Assembly: GCF_014174515.1 (NCBI RefSeq)
Contig: NZ_JACJUG010000034.1
Coordinates: 1-40,429, forward strand
Direction of reading: 5' to 3'
Origin: Mitsuaria sp. WAJ17
Lineage (GTDB): Bacteria; Pseudomonadota; Gammaproteobacteria; Burkholderiales; Burkholderiaceae_C
DNA length: 40,429 nt
The notes below the pieces were generated by a model. That model was not told the DNA's origin. It was given only the letters and a program-made list of their open reading frames with translations, and did not search any database. A program made the position numbers and the translations under genes. Shown one piece after another: positions 14,709 to 22,813 of this stretch (position 1 is its first letter; every line of letters starts with the position of its first letter).

Positions 14709-17051
14709 TCAGTCCTGGGCCTGCTGGGGCCTGGCGATGGAACGGCGCAGCGCATCCAGCAACTGGGCGGGGGAGCAGGGCTTGCGCAGCACGACCAAGG
14801 TGGGGTCGTCGGTGACGGACTCGCTGTAGCCGCTGATCAGCACGGCCGGCAGCTCCGGCCGCATGGCACGCAACGCCCTGACCAGCGTGAGGCCGTCCAT
14901 CCGGCCGGGCATCATCACGTCGGACAGCACGACGTCGATGCCCGCACCGGTGCCGAAACGCCGCAGGGCTTCGTCTGCGTCGTAAACACACAGCACCTTG
15001 CAGGAAAAGGAGCGCAGCAGCGTGGCCGTGACGCGGCTGAGTTCCTCGTTGTCCTCGACCAGCATCACCCGCACGCCCGCCAGGCTGTTCCCGGCGCCCA
15101 TCTCGGCCCCGGCTTGCGCTGCCGCATGCGTCCGGCTGGCCGGCAGCAGCAGGCTGACGACGGTGCCGCCCTGCGGCGGGCAGTGGATGCGCGCCGTGCC
15201 GCCGGCCTGCACGCAGAAGCCCAGCACCTGGCTCAGACCCAGGCCGGTCCCGCGACCCACGGGCTTGCTGGTGAAGAAGGGCTCGAAGACGCGGGGCAGG
15301 ATGTCGGGCGGGATGCCCGGGCCATTGTCCGCCACTTCGATCAGCACATAGTCGCCCGGCGAGAGTCCGGCCAACTCATCCTCTCGGGCATTGCGCAGGC
15401 TGAACTGCACCTGCCCCGAGCCGTTCAAGGCATCGCGCGTGTTCAGGGCGATGTTGATCAGGGCGAGCTCCAGCTCGGCCGGGTCCACCGTCACCGGGCG
15501 TACGCCGGGCTGTAGGTCCATGACCAAGCCTACGCGCTTGGCCAGCACTGTGCTCAGCAGCACTTCCAGATCCTTGAGTGTGCTGGCCAGGTCCAGGGCC
15601 TGAGGATGCACGGCCTGCTGGCCCGCGAAACGCAGCAGGTGCTGGGTCAGGCGGCTGCCGACCTCCACCGAGCGCCGGATGGCGCCCAGGGGCACCTGCA
15701 GGGCCTCGGTGTGCACATGGCGCTGGATCAGATGGGCGCTGTTGCTGATCACGCCCAGCAGGTTGTTGAAGTCATGAGCGACGCCGCCGGTCAGCCGCCC
15801 CAGGGCGGCGATGCGCTGGCTGCGTGAGCTGAGCTGCTCGGTCTCGCGCGTGCGCTCGACGGCTTCGTTGACCCGCTGCTCCAGTTCGCAGCGGGAGCGC
15901 CGCATGGCCTCGCTGGCATTGACCAGGGCGCGCGATACATAGTCCCACTCCTGGATGCCCGTGGGCTGCGAGCGCAGCGGCCCGCCCGTCTGCAGGGAGT
16001 GGGCCATGGAGGTCAGCTCGTCCAGCGGCTGGGCGATGCGCCGGCTCAGCCACAGCGCACCGGCCAGGCCCAGCGCCAGCAGCATCAGGGTCCCCAGCAG
16101 CACCGGCAGCAGGACCTGCAACTGGCCGCCGGCCAGACGCTCCCGGGGGGTGCTGATGATGAAGCTCCAGCCCTGCGAGGAGGTACTGAAGTAGACCAGC
16201 ACCGATTGGCCACTGGGGTTGACGCCCAGCAACAGGGCCTCGTCATGGGCCTGCATCAGGGCAGCCAGGGCCGGCCAGGCCGACGGCTCGGTGAGGGTGG
16301 GACCGCCTGCCGAACTGGCTGAGCTGGCCACCACGCGGCCCCTTCCGTCCAGCACGGCGGCGGTCCAGTCCTGGGGCAGGTCCTGGTGGTTGATCAGGCG
16401 CTGCAACTCCAGCGGCAGGATGGTCACCTCCAGGTTCGCCAGCACACGCCCGCGCCGCTCCACCGGCTGCAGCAGGGAGGCATGGGGCGGGCCGCCGTCG
16501 CGGTCAGCCTCCAGCGACCCCACCATGGGCCGGTTGGCCAGCGGCGTCGCGCCGGGGCCTCGCGGCCGGCGCGAGGAGGCGGGGTCCTCGGCCGTCGAGG
16601 GCGGGAGCCGGGTGCTGAAGAGGATCTCGTCCTGCGTGCTCAGTACCACCCATCCGTCCAGCCCCTGCATGGCCCGCCGGGCCTGGGTTTCCAGCAGCTG
16701 CAGTTGGGCGGGCTCGATGTCGGGCAGTTGGTCCAGGGTGCGTGCAAGGGCGAGCACGCGGGCGATGGCCGCGCGCTGGGCCAGCTCGCGGTCCACCACC
16801 ATGGACAGGGCCCGGGTGTCGTCGCGCAGGTGGCGCACCAGGCGCTCCTCCTCGGCCCGCCAGGCGGCCCACAGGGCGGCCAGTGCCCCAGGCAGCACCA
16901 CGGCCAGCACCAGCAGGACCAGGCGCGTGCGCACGGACAGGCTCAGGCGCGCTGCACGCTCGCCGGCTTTCGCCACCCGTTGCCGCAGGCGCTGCCAGCC
17001 CGTGGAGGCGCGGGCGTCTACCGAGTGCTCCACTTCATTGCGTTCCAGCAT
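14709..17051 (-). CDS. Membrane-bound hybrid sensor histidine kinase with C-terminal receiver
   Basis: About 780 residues from ATG at 17049-17051; ATG at 17061-17063 is an alternative, and the frame is open further up inside the permease gene. Order: cytoplasmic N-terminus, TM1 (LVLLVLAVVLPGALAALWAAW), a large periplasmic sensor of roughly 270 residues resembling a Cache domain (DGWVVLSTQDEILFSTRLP and WTAAVLDGRGRVVASS), TM2 (LLGTLMLLALGLAGALWL), HAMP, HisKA with phospho-His in GGVAHDFNNLLG, HATPase (DNGPGIPPDILPRVFEPFF and GTGLGLS), and REC with VMLVEDNEE and phospho-Asp in VVLSDVMMPG. The H-box and ATPase class resemble NtrB-like kinases. It is third in an apparent operon with the BON lipoprotein and the permease, so it may report envelope conditions to the sigma-54 circuit. 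Confidence 0.88.
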   Translation of the reverse strand: MLERNEVEHSVDARASTGWQRLRQRVAKAGERAARLSLSVRTRLVLLVLAVVLPGALAALWAAWRAEEERLVRHLRDDTRALSMVVDRELAQRAAIARVLALARTLDQLPDIEPAQLQLLETQARRAMQGLDGWVVLSTQDEILFSTRLPPSTAEDPASSRRPRGPGATPLANRPMVGSLEADRDGGPPHASLLQPVERRGRVLANLEVTILPLELQRLINHQDLPQDWTAAVLDGRGRVVASSASSAGGPTLTEPSAWPALAALMQAHDEALLLGVNPSGQSVLVYFSTSSQGWSFIISTPRERLAGGQLQVLLPVLLGTLMLLALGLAGALWLSRRIAQPLDELTSMAHSLQTGGPLRSQPTGIQEWDYVSRALVNASEAMRRSRCELEQRVNEAVERTRETEQLSSRSQRIAALGRLTGGVAHDFNNLLGVISNSAHLIQRHVHTEALQVPLGAIRRSVEVGSRLTQHLLRFAGQQAVHPQALDLASTLKDLEVLLSTVLAKRVGLVMDLQPGVRPVTVDPAELELALINIALNTRDALNGSGQVQFSLRNAREDELAGLSPGDYVLIEVADNGPGIPPDILPRVFEPFFTSKPVGRGTGLGLSQVLGFCVQAGGTARIHCPPQGGTVVSLLLPASRTHAAAQAGAEMGAGNSLAGVRVMLVEDNEELSRVTATLLRSFSCKVLCVYDADEALRRFGTGAGIDVVLSDVMMPGRMDGLTLVRALRAMRPELPAVLISGYSESVTDDPTLVVLRKPCSPAQLLDALRRSIARPQQAQD

Positions 17052-17088
17052 GGGTCGACACATCCAACACGGCGGACACCGCTCCTCG

Positions 17089-18243
17089 TCAGCCCGGGAC
17101 TGCGGGCGAGGACCGTCGGGGTCCCAGCAGGCTTCGAAGGCTTGCACAAGGCCGGTTGCTTGCCGAGAGATAGAGTGCAATGACACGCAGTTTACGGTTG
17201 CGGCGGCAGATGCAGCGAAGGCTGATCAGCAGCGGCACGGCAATCAGGGCGCCCGCCAGCCCCCACAGCCAGGCCCACAACAGCACGGACAGGAAGATCG
17301 AGAGTGGATTGATGGCCAACCGGCTGCCGATCAGCCAGGGGCTCAGGAGATTGCTCTCGATGGCATGGATGGACAGGAAGGCGCCCGCGGGCAGCAGCTG
17401 CTGCAGGCCCTGCGCATCGGTCATGGCACCCGCCAGGGCCAGCGCGGCGGCGGTCCCCCAGGGGCCGATGTAGGGAATGAAGTTCAACAGCGCTGCGGCG
17501 ACGCCCCACAGGCCTGGGTTGGGCAGCGCCAGCGCGCCCATGGCCAGGGCCGTGGCCAGGCCCACGCCGAGATTGATCAGGCTGAGGGTCAGCACATAAC
17601 GCGAGAGGTCGCGCTGCAGGGCCCGCAGCCCGCCCAGCACCAGGGCACGCAGGCGGGGTTTTTCCGGCAGGACCTCGATGCAGCGTGACAGCAGCCAGTG
17701 CTCGGAGGCCAGCAGAAAGTAGAGCAGGATCACCATGGACGCCGCCGAGAGGGTGAAGCGCGCCCCTTCCGTGAGGAGCGAGCCCGTGAGCGCAACGCCC
17801 TCGCTGGCCAACCTGGCCTTGACGGGGTCCGAGGCTTCCTGGGTGCTGGCGGTACGGCCGCTGCCGCTGCGCTGGCCGAGAAACTCGCCGCGCCAGCGAT
17901 CGACGCGCGAGAGCACGATCGCCAGTGTACGCGGCGCGCGTTCCCACCACTGGGCCGCAGGCTCGGCCAGCAGGGCCGCCACCGTGCCGCCGGTGCCCAG
18001 CAGGGCGCCCACCAGCAGCGCGGCGCCCAGAGCCTCGGGGATGCCATGCCGTCGCAGCCGCCGAACCACGGGCGTCAGCACGAAGGCCAGCATCAGCGCG
18101 ATCACCACCGGCACCAGCACGGGTCGAGCCTCTTGCAGCAGGAAGAGCAGGGCGATGAAGAACAGGCCCCGTATCGCCCATGCATTGCGCATGACGATCC
18201 AGGACGTCAGTCGTTCCACGGGCACCCTGGCTTCCTGCTGCAT
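17089..18243 (-). CDS. AI-2E family transporter (PF01594-type permease)
   Basis: 384-residue polytopic inner-membrane protein. Hydrophobic segments begin at IRGLFFIALLFLLQEARPVL, and the family marks are FVLTPVVRRLRRHGIPEALG, the central VILLYFLLASEHW and the C-terminal NFIPYIGPWGTAAALALAG followed by NLLSPWLIGSRLAINPLSIF and WGLAGALIAVPLL. Members include the E. coli autoinducer-2 exporter TqsA and others with unrelated or unknown substrates, so no substrate is assigned. ATG at 18241-18243 lies 14 bases after the BON lipoprotein stop. The C-terminal ~40 residues are basic and longer than usual. Confidence 0.87.
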   Translation of the reverse strand: MQQEARVPVERLTSWIVMRNAWAIRGLFFIALLFLLQEARPVLVPVVIALMLAFVLTPVVRRLRRHGIPEALGAALLVGALLGTGGTVAALLAEPAAQWWERAPRTLAIVLSRVDRWRGEFLGQRSGSGRTASTQEASDPVKARLASEGVALTGSLLTEGARFTLSAASMVILLYFLLASEHWLLSRCIEVLPEKPRLRALVLGGLRALQRDLSRYVLTLSLINLGVGLATALAMGALALPNPGLWGVAAALLNFIPYIGPWGTAAALALAGAMTDAQGLQQLLPAGAFLSIHAIESNLLSPWLIGSRLAINPLSIFLSVLLWAWLWGLAGALIAVPLLISLRCICRRNRKLRVIALYLSASNRPCASLRSLLGPRRSSPAVPG

Positions 18244-18257
18244 GCCGGCATGCCGGC

Positions 18258-18575
18258 CTACTTCTGCGGCGTGCTGACGACGATGTTGTTGCGCACGCTC
18301 TTCACATCGGGCACGGCGGCTGCAATGGAGCCGGCGCGTTCCTTCTCTCCCTGGCTGGTGGAGAAGCCCGAGAGCTGCACGGTGCCTTTGAGGGTCTCGA
18401 CATTGATCCGCAGGGCGGCGACCGTGGGGTCTTCAGCCATGCGTGCCTTGACACGTGTGGTGATGGTGGCGTCGTCCACATACTGGCCGACGGAGCTTTG
18501 ACCGCTCGTGACGGCACAACCCTGCAACCCTGCGAAGGAGAGGGCCAGGGCTGCGGCAAAGAGGACAGGCTTCAT
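18258..18575 (-). CDS. BON-domain lipoprotein (OsmY-like)
   Basis: 105 residues from ATG at 18573-18575 with GGAG upstream. The signal peptide MKPVLFAAALALSFAGLQGC ends in lipobox LQGC, so it should be a lipoprotein, probably outer-membrane sorted since A and V follow the Cys. One BON domain follows: DDATITTRVKARMAEDPTVA, INVETLKGTVQLSGFS and SVRNNIVVST. BON proteins such as OsmY and DolP protect the envelope under osmotic or membrane stress and bind phospholipid. First of three genes (BON, permease, kinase), with a sigma-54-type element at 18626-18641. Confidence 0.9.
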   Translation of the reverse strand: MKPVLFAAALALSFAGLQGCAVTSGQSSVGQYVDDATITTRVKARMAEDPTVAALRINVETLKGTVQLSGFSTSQGEKERAGSIAAAVPDVKSVRNNIVVSTPQK

Positions 18576-18625
18576 GTGCTTGCTCCGAAGTGATGGGATC
18601 TGCGGACGATGCCGCAGTCGGCGTC

Positions 18626-18641
18626 GGCAATCGCCGCGCCT
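18626..18641 (-). promoter_or_regulatory. Sigma-54 promoter for the BON lipoprotein operon
   Basis: Minus-strand AGGCGCGGCGATTGCC has a perfect TTGC at -12 and GGCGC at -24. Predicted leader about 40 bases. Confidence 0.5.
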
Positions 18642-18687
18642 GCCCTGCGGGGCGGTGGCGGCGGCACTGCGCGCGGGCCCGAAGGAA

Positions 18688-18706
18688 TTGCGGCAAGACT
18701 TGCCGC
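18688..18706. promoter_or_regulatory. Enhancer-like palindrome between BON operon and rpoN2
   Basis: TTGCGGCAAGACTTGC (18688-18703) contains the inverted repeat GCGGCAAG-A-CTTGCCGC (18690-18706). It lies 75-90 bases upstream of the predicted BON transcription start and about 240 upstream of the rpoN2 start. It is the most symmetrical member of the shared motif. Confidence 0.45.
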
Positions 18707-18917
18707 GCAAGCACCGGACGCCCCGTTCTGCGGGCGCAGATCGCCCTGTGTCGCGGCCCTTCGGAGCTGCTGTACGGCTGCTTACATCCTGCCCGCGGAC
18801 CGTCTTGCTTGTTCCGCCATGACCGTGATTTGCCCATGAATACGCGGTGCGCCGCCCGTTCGACCTGCTGGCAAGCGCGCGTCCCGGGCCGAGCTTGAGG
18901 CGCGACGGCATGGGCTC

Positions 18918-18933
18918 CGGCACGCAAGTTGCG
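18918..18933 (+). promoter_or_regulatory. Sigma-54 promoter of rpoN2
   Basis: CGGCACGCAAGTTGCG contains GGCAC-N5-TTGC exactly. The predicted transcription start is near 18944, 36 bases before the TTG start codon, and downstream of the longer ATG-start alternative at 18929, which argues against that start. Confidence 0.75.
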
Positions 18934-18979
18934 AGCTGCCTTGCGACCCTCCATTCATTCATGTCATGGGAGTGAGCAA

Positions 18980-20428
18980 TTGATCTTTACCGAACTCCGA
19001 ACTTCGCAACGACAGGCGCAGACCCTGTCGCCACGGCTGCAGCATGCCGTGCGGCTGCTGCAGATGTCCTCGCTGGACTTCAGCGCCATGGTGCACGACA
19101 TGCTGGGACGCAATCCCTTCCTGGAAACCGCCGAGGGCGGAGACGGCGCCGAGGAAGGCGAGATGCCGGCGGGGCCGGCGCCCGCCGCTGAGCCGGCCCC
19201 GGCGGAGCTGGTCGATGCACCCCTGCCCGCGGAGCCCGCCGGGTCCGATCTGCCGGACGACCGGGAGATCTGGAATGCCGACAGCGGTTCCGGCGGTAGC
19301 CGCTCTGATGACGGCGAATTCGGCGCCCTGGACCTGACGCCCGTGCCGCACAGCCTGCACGAGCACCTGCGCAGCCAGCTCAATGTGCTGACGCTGCCCG
19401 AGCGTGACCATGTGCTGGCCTGCATCGTGGCGGAATCGGTGGACGAGGACGGCTATCTGCGCACGCCCCTAGAGGAACTGGCCCCGCTGAGCGGCCTTGA
19501 CCCGGAGGCGGACATGGACGAGATGCAGATCGCCCTGAAGCGCGTGCAGGCCCTGGATCCGCCCGGCGTTGGCGCCCGGACGGTGGCCGAGAGCCTGTGC
19601 CTGCAGCTGCCGGGCATTGACTGCGAGCGGACCCGCGGCCTGGCGGAGTGCATCGTGCGCGAGCACATCGAGCTGCTGGCCACGCGCGACATGCCGGCCC
19701 TGGCCGAGCGCCTGGGCGTGACGCCGGCCGAGGCAGAGGCCGTTTGCCTGCGCCTGCGCCGGCTGGATCCCCGGCCGGGCTGGCGCTTCAGCAACTCGCA
19801 GGCCGCCTACATCGTTCCCGACGTGTTGACGACGAAGGTGGGCAGCCAGTGGCGCGTGCAGCTCAACCCGGCCGTCATCCCGCGGGTGCGCATGAACCAG
19901 GTCTACGCCGAGCTGTTCCAGCGCCACCGCCGCAAGGGCGACAGCGAGATGGCCAGCCACCTGCAGGAAGCGCGTTGGACGCTGCGCAATATCGACCAGC
20001 GCTTCGCCACCATCCTTGACGTGGCTGCGGCCATCGTGCGGCGGCAGCGCCACTTCCTGGAGTTCGGTGCCATGGCGATGAAGCCCCTGGGCCTCAGGGA
20101 GATCGCCGACGAGGTGGGCATCCACGAATCCACCGTCTCGCGGGTGACGAACAACAAATTCCTCGCCACGCCCAGCGGTGTCTACGAGCTGAAGTACTTC
20201 TTCTCGCGCGCCATCGTCAGCAGCAATGGCAGCGCCTGCTCGGGCACGGCCATCCGCGGGCTGATCAAGGACATCATCGAGGCGGAGAACCCCTGCACCC
20301 CGCTGTCCGATGCTGACGTCACCCGGCTCCTGGCCCGCCAGGGCCTGGTCGTGGCGCGGCGCACGGTGACCAAATACCGGCAGATGCTCAAGATCGACGC
20401 CGTGGAGCGGCGCCGGCAGCATGCCTGA
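18980..20428 (+). CDS. rpoN2: RNA polymerase sigma-54 factor, probably a second copy
   Basis: 482-residue sigma-54. The start is TTG at 18980-18982, with GGGAG seven bases upstream; an ATG at 18929 would precede the predicted transcription start. Region I reads TSQRQAQTLSPRLQHAVRLL then QMSSLDFSAMVHDMLGRNPF, a Gln/Leu-rich activator-response region. Region II is acidic and Pro/Ala-rich (about 55-115). The core-binding region follows (HEHLRSQLNVLTLPERDHVL). The HTH is LREIADEVGIHESTVSRVTN, and the RpoN box is ARRTVTKYRQ, which differs from the canonical ARRTVAKYRE at two positions. Core rpoN in betaproteobacteria normally sits beside lptB, hpf and ptsN-like genes; none is here, so this looks like a paralogue. 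The number 2 is my inference. Confidence 0.88.
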   Translation: MIFTELRTSQRQAQTLSPRLQHAVRLLQMSSLDFSAMVHDMLGRNPFLETAEGGDGAEEGEMPAGPAPAAEPAPAELVDAPLPAEPAGSDLPDDREIWNADSGSGGSRSDDGEFGALDLTPVPHSLHEHLRSQLNVLTLPERDHVLACIVAESVDEDGYLRTPLEELAPLSGLDPEADMDEMQIALKRVQALDPPGVGARTVAESLCLQLPGIDCERTRGLAECIVREHIELLATRDMPALAERLGVTPAEAEAVCLRLRRLDPRPGWRFSNSQAAYIVPDVLTTKVGSQWRVQLNPAVIPRVRMNQVYAELFQRHRRKGDSEMASHLQEARWTLRNIDQRFATILDVAAAIVRRQRHFLEFGAMAMKPLGLREIADEVGIHESTVSRVTNNKFLATPSGVYELKYFFSRAIVSSNGSACSGTAIRGLIKDIIEAENPCTPLSDADVTRLLARQGLVVARRTVTKYRQMLKIDAVERRRQHA

Positions 20429-20450
20429 GCCGGTGCGCGGGGCGGCGGGC

Positions 20451-20807
20451 TCAGCGCCGGCGTCCGCCAGGGCTGCGAGCGGGCGGGCGCGCGGCCTCGT
20501 CCAGAAGCTCCTGGCGCCGCTGGGCATCGAGGCCGGGGCTGGCATGCAGGTCGGTGTCGACCTGGCCCTGCGCGAGGTCGGCGGCGGCCTGTCGCATCAC
20601 CTCACGCTGGCGCTCGCCGGCCGTGCGGCGGCCCGCCAGTGCGGTGGACGCGGTGCCGGTGGCCTCTTCTCGCTCATGGGGAAGGGCGAGGTCCGCCTCC
20701 TGGGGCGCGGGCGGTGGCGAGCCGGGCGCCATGGGGCCGTGGTCCAGCAAATCGCTGGCCTTGCCCGGGCGCCGCGGGCGATCGGCTGGGGGGCGGGTCT
20801 TGCGCAT
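20451..20807 (-). CDS. Small hydrophilic hypothetical protein
   Basis: 118 residues from ATG at 20805-20807, with AGAGGAGA as a strong ribosome site. The N-terminus is basic (MRKTRPPADRPRRPG), followed by an acidic middle and a helix-rich end with RQAAADLAQGQVDTDLHASP. A run like DLxxGxxDTD near the C-terminus recurs in small uncharacterised betaproteobacterial proteins, which is why I accept it. No signal peptide, membrane helix or enzyme motif. It is convergent with rpoN2 with only 22 bases between stops. A sigma-54-type element at 20851-20866 faces it. Function unknown. Confidence 0.65.
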   Translation of the reverse strand: MRKTRPPADRPRRPGKASDLLDHGPMAPGSPPPAPQEADLALPHEREEATGTASTALAGRRTAGERQREVMRQAAADLAQGQVDTDLHASPGLDAQRRQELLDEAARPPARSPGGRRR

Positions 20808-20850
20808 TGCGTCTCCTCTGTGCTGGCCTCGGCCAGGTTGCCGTCCATCC

Positions 20851-20866
20851 GGCAAGGCGTGCGCCC
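20851..20866 (-). promoter_or_regulatory. Sigma-54 promoter for the small hydrophilic protein
   Basis: Minus-strand GGGCGCACGCCTTGCC has perfect TTGC at -12 and GGCGC at -24. Predicted leader about 33 bases. Its -24 end is one base from the opposite promoter at 20868. Confidence 0.5.
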
Positions 20867-20867
20867 A

Positions 20868-20883
20868 GGGCACACGGTTTGCT
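20868..20883 (+). promoter_or_regulatory. Sigma-54 promoter for the small lipoprotein
   Basis: GGGCACACGGTTTGCT contains GGCAC-N5-TTGC exactly. Predicted transcription start near 20894, about 64 bases before the ATG at 20958. Confidence 0.75.
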
Positions 20884-20957
20884 CACCACGGGAGATGCCG
20901 TCACGCCCTGGAGCGTCGCGGTGCCTGACATCCATGCACACATCCAAGGAGTTAGCG

Positions 20958-21149
20958 ATGATGCTGTCACGCCCAATTCACCGAACGAAAGCCGCGCTGC
21001 TGTGCGCTGCGGCCCTGTTGTGCCTGTCTGCCTGCCAGCGTCGCGACGACGTGCCGGGTCCCGACCCCAGCCGTTCCGCCCAGCCTGACATGCAGGCCTC
21101 GGCCCCGCTGCCGCAGACGCCGGCATCCTCGGCCAGCGCGGTGCCCTGA
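20958..21149 (+). CDS. Small lipoprotein
   Basis: 63 residues. AAGGAGTT precedes ATGATG at 20958-20963. A signal peptide with basic start (MMLSRPIHRTK) and core AALLCAAALLCLSAC ends in lipobox LSAC. The mature part is short, polar and Pro/Ser/Ala-rich (QRRDDVPGPDPSRSAQ), with no recognisable domain. Asp is not at +2 (Gln is), so outer-membrane sorting is expected. It has its own sigma-54 promoter and a hairpin terminator, making it a single-gene transcription unit. Function unknown; small entericidin-like or envelope-stress lipoproteins are a possible comparison only by size and type. Confidence 0.75.
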   Translation: MMLSRPIHRTKAALLCAAALLCLSACQRRDDVPGPDPSRSAQPDMQASAPLPQTPASSASAVP

Positions 21150-21182
21150 GTCCGGCGCTGCCGGCCGGGTGGTCCGCAGAAA

Positions 21183-21210
21183 GGGGCGACCCGTGGTCGC
21201 CCCATCTTTT
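21183..21210. terminator. Bidirectional intrinsic terminator
   Basis: GGGGCGACC pairs with GGTCGCCCC (21183-21203, three-base loop), followed by ATCTTTT on the plus strand and TTTCTG on the minus. It separates the lipoprotein and the convergent PRC-barrel gene. Confidence 0.85.
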
Positions 21211-21266
21211 CCGTGTCATCTCAGGCCCGGGCGTCCGCCCGGGCCACGCTTCCAGCGCCTCATCGA

Positions 21267-22124
21267 TCAGCGGGTGGCCGTGCTGATGCGATCCAGCGTG
21301 GCATCCACCTGGCGGCGGTAGTTGGGGTCGTTGACATCGGGCCACTGCTTCTTCTCAAAGCCCTGCTTGGCATCGAGTTGCTCGCGCGGGGCCAGCACCA
21401 CCAGGTCGGCCTTGGGGTCCGCGGGGAAGCGCAGGGACTTCATCGGCAGCGTCAGCAGCCGGTCGTTCAGGTTCCAGGAACGGTCGAATTCCAGAACGGC
21501 GTAGCGCAGCTGGCCTGTGGACATGGACACCACCAGGTCCCGGACCTCGCCGGCGTTCTTGCCGTTGCTGTCATCGACGTTCTTGCCCATCAGCTGGCTG
21601 GCGCGCAGCAGGTGCGCGTTGGGCTTGGGGTTGAGGCGGGCGCCAGGGCCGAAGTGGCGTTCCAAGGAGCTGTTGTAGTCCGGCGAGGTCCAGTCCGGCC
21701 AGTGCTTGCGCTCGAAGCCGGGGGCGCGGCGCAGGCGCTCCTTGTCGATGTCCAGCACCAGCTCGTCACGGTCCATCGAGTGGCGGAACACGGTGATGGG
21801 ATAGGCGAAGAGCTTGTCGCCCAGGCCCATGAAGCCGCCGAAGGACAGGATCGCGTAGTGGATGAGCTCGTTGTTGACATCAACGATGAGGTCATTGATT
21901 TCCCCGAGCTTCTCTCCCTGTGGGTTGCGCACGTCCTTGCCGATCAGCTGGCTGACGCGCGCATCGCGCGATGTCGCCTGGGCGGCCGGCCGGTTGGTAG
22001 GGGTGCCGCTGGGAGGGGATGTGCTCTGGGCTTGGGCTGTCAGGGCGGCCAAGCCGAGCAGGGTCGCGATCCACAGGGGGCGGTAGCTCGGTCGGCGATG
22101 GGCTCGTTGAAACGTGTCATGCAT
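21267..22124 (-). CDS. Exported protein with two PRC-barrel domains
   Basis: 285 residues, ATG at 22122-22124 with CGGAG upstream. An N-terminal signal (PLWIATLLGLAALTAQAQS, with AQA cleavage) suggests a periplasmic location. Two PRC-barrel repeats follow: SQLIGKDVRNPQGEKLGEIN with DLIVDVNNELIHYAILSFGG, and SQLMGKNVDDSNGKNAGEVR with DLVVSMSTGQLRYAVLEF. Each is followed by a module with HWPDW or QWPDV and a DPNY/SPDY box. PRC-barrels occur in photosynthetic reaction-centre H subunits, RimM and many stress proteins; exported two-repeat forms are common in stress gene sets and bind unknown partners. It has a sigma-54-type promoter. Confidence 0.88.
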   Translation of the reverse strand: MHDTFQRAHRRPSYRPLWIATLLGLAALTAQAQSTSPPSGTPTNRPAAQATSRDARVSQLIGKDVRNPQGEKLGEINDLIVDVNNELIHYAILSFGGFMGLGDKLFAYPITVFRHSMDRDELVLDIDKERLRRAPGFERKHWPDWTSPDYNSSLERHFGPGARLNPKPNAHLLRASQLMGKNVDDSNGKNAGEVRDLVVSMSTGQLRYAVLEFDRSWNLNDRLLTLPMKSLRFPADPKADLVVLAPREQLDAKQGFEKKQWPDVNDPNYRRQVDATLDRISTATR

Positions 22125-22181
22125 GGAGGGCTCCGAAGTTGAGGGCTTGACCGGCAGTCCTGCTGCCGCTCTGCCTATTCA

Positions 22182-22197
22182 GGCAAGCCCCATGCCC
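22182..22197 (-). promoter_or_regulatory. Sigma-54 promoter for the PRC-barrel gene
   Basis: Minus-strand GGGCATGGGGCTTGCC has GGCAT at -24 and perfect TTGC at -12 with N10 spacing. Predicted leader about 47 bases. Confidence 0.6.
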
Positions 22198-22321
22198 GAC
22201 TGGGCCACCAAGGCCCGCTATGGAACGCCCTGGCTCGCGCTTGCCCACGCCTGATCGCGCGCTCAGGGCCCGAGCTGCCGCGACGGATCCTCGGCCGCGC
22301 CGCCCCCCCGTGTTACCCGTG

Positions 22322-22798
22322 CTAGCCTCGGTGATGCCTGCCCTGGGCTGCCCGGCGTGGGGCCTTGCCGGTGGGCTGGGAGATCTCGGACAGGGCCTGC
22401 CCGGTCTTGTCGGCCTCGGTCTCGCCGCACCTGACGGCCACATCGCCCAGGGTGACCATGCCCACCAGGCGCTGGTTGCCATCCAGCACGGGCAGACGCC
22501 GTATGCTGGCCTCGCCCATTCTCTGCAGCACCTCGTCCAGGGAGTCGTCCTCACCGCAGCATTGCACCTGGCGCGTGATCAGTCCGCCCAGCCGGGTGGT
22601 ATCGGCCGGATAGCACTGGGCCAGGCCGCGCAGCACGAGGTCGCGGTCCGTCACCAGGCCCACCAGGCGCTCGCCATCGCAGACGGGGATGACGCCCACG
22701 TCCAGTGTCTCCATGGCCTGCGCGGCCTGCAGCATGCTGTCCTCGGGCGTCAGGGTGAGCACCCCGCGCGTCATCACATCGGATACCTTGCGCATCAT
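22322..22798 (-). CDS. CBS-domain-pair protein
   Basis: 158 residues; ATGATG at 22793-22798 follows GGAGG. Two CBS domains cover about residues 5-60 and 72-128: VSDVMTRGVLTLTPEDSMLQ and VGVIPVCDGERLVGLVTDRD, then CGEDDSLDEVLQRMGEASIR and RRLPVLDGNQRLVGMVTLGD. Stand-alone CBS pairs bind adenine nucleotides or SAM and modulate partners. The cytosolic protein ends in a basic disordered tail (GKAPRRAAQGRHHRG). It lies 15 bases after the DUF4142 gene and is probably co-transcribed with it. Confidence 0.9.
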   Translation of the reverse strand: MMRKVSDVMTRGVLTLTPEDSMLQAAQAMETLDVGVIPVCDGERLVGLVTDRDLVLRGLAQCYPADTTRLGGLITRQVQCCGEDDSLDEVLQRMGEASIRRLPVLDGNQRLVGMVTLGDVAVRCGETEADKTGQALSEISQPTGKAPRRAAQGRHHRG

Positions 22799-22813
22799 TT
22801 GGCCTCCTGCGGG

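Larger units (their letters stand above)
18576..18979. other. Divergent control region between the BON operon and rpoN2
   Basis: About 404 bases without a supported gene; open frames here lack ribosome sites. It contains one sigma-54-type element facing each gene and a strong enhancer-like palindrome, listed separately. Confidence 0.6.
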
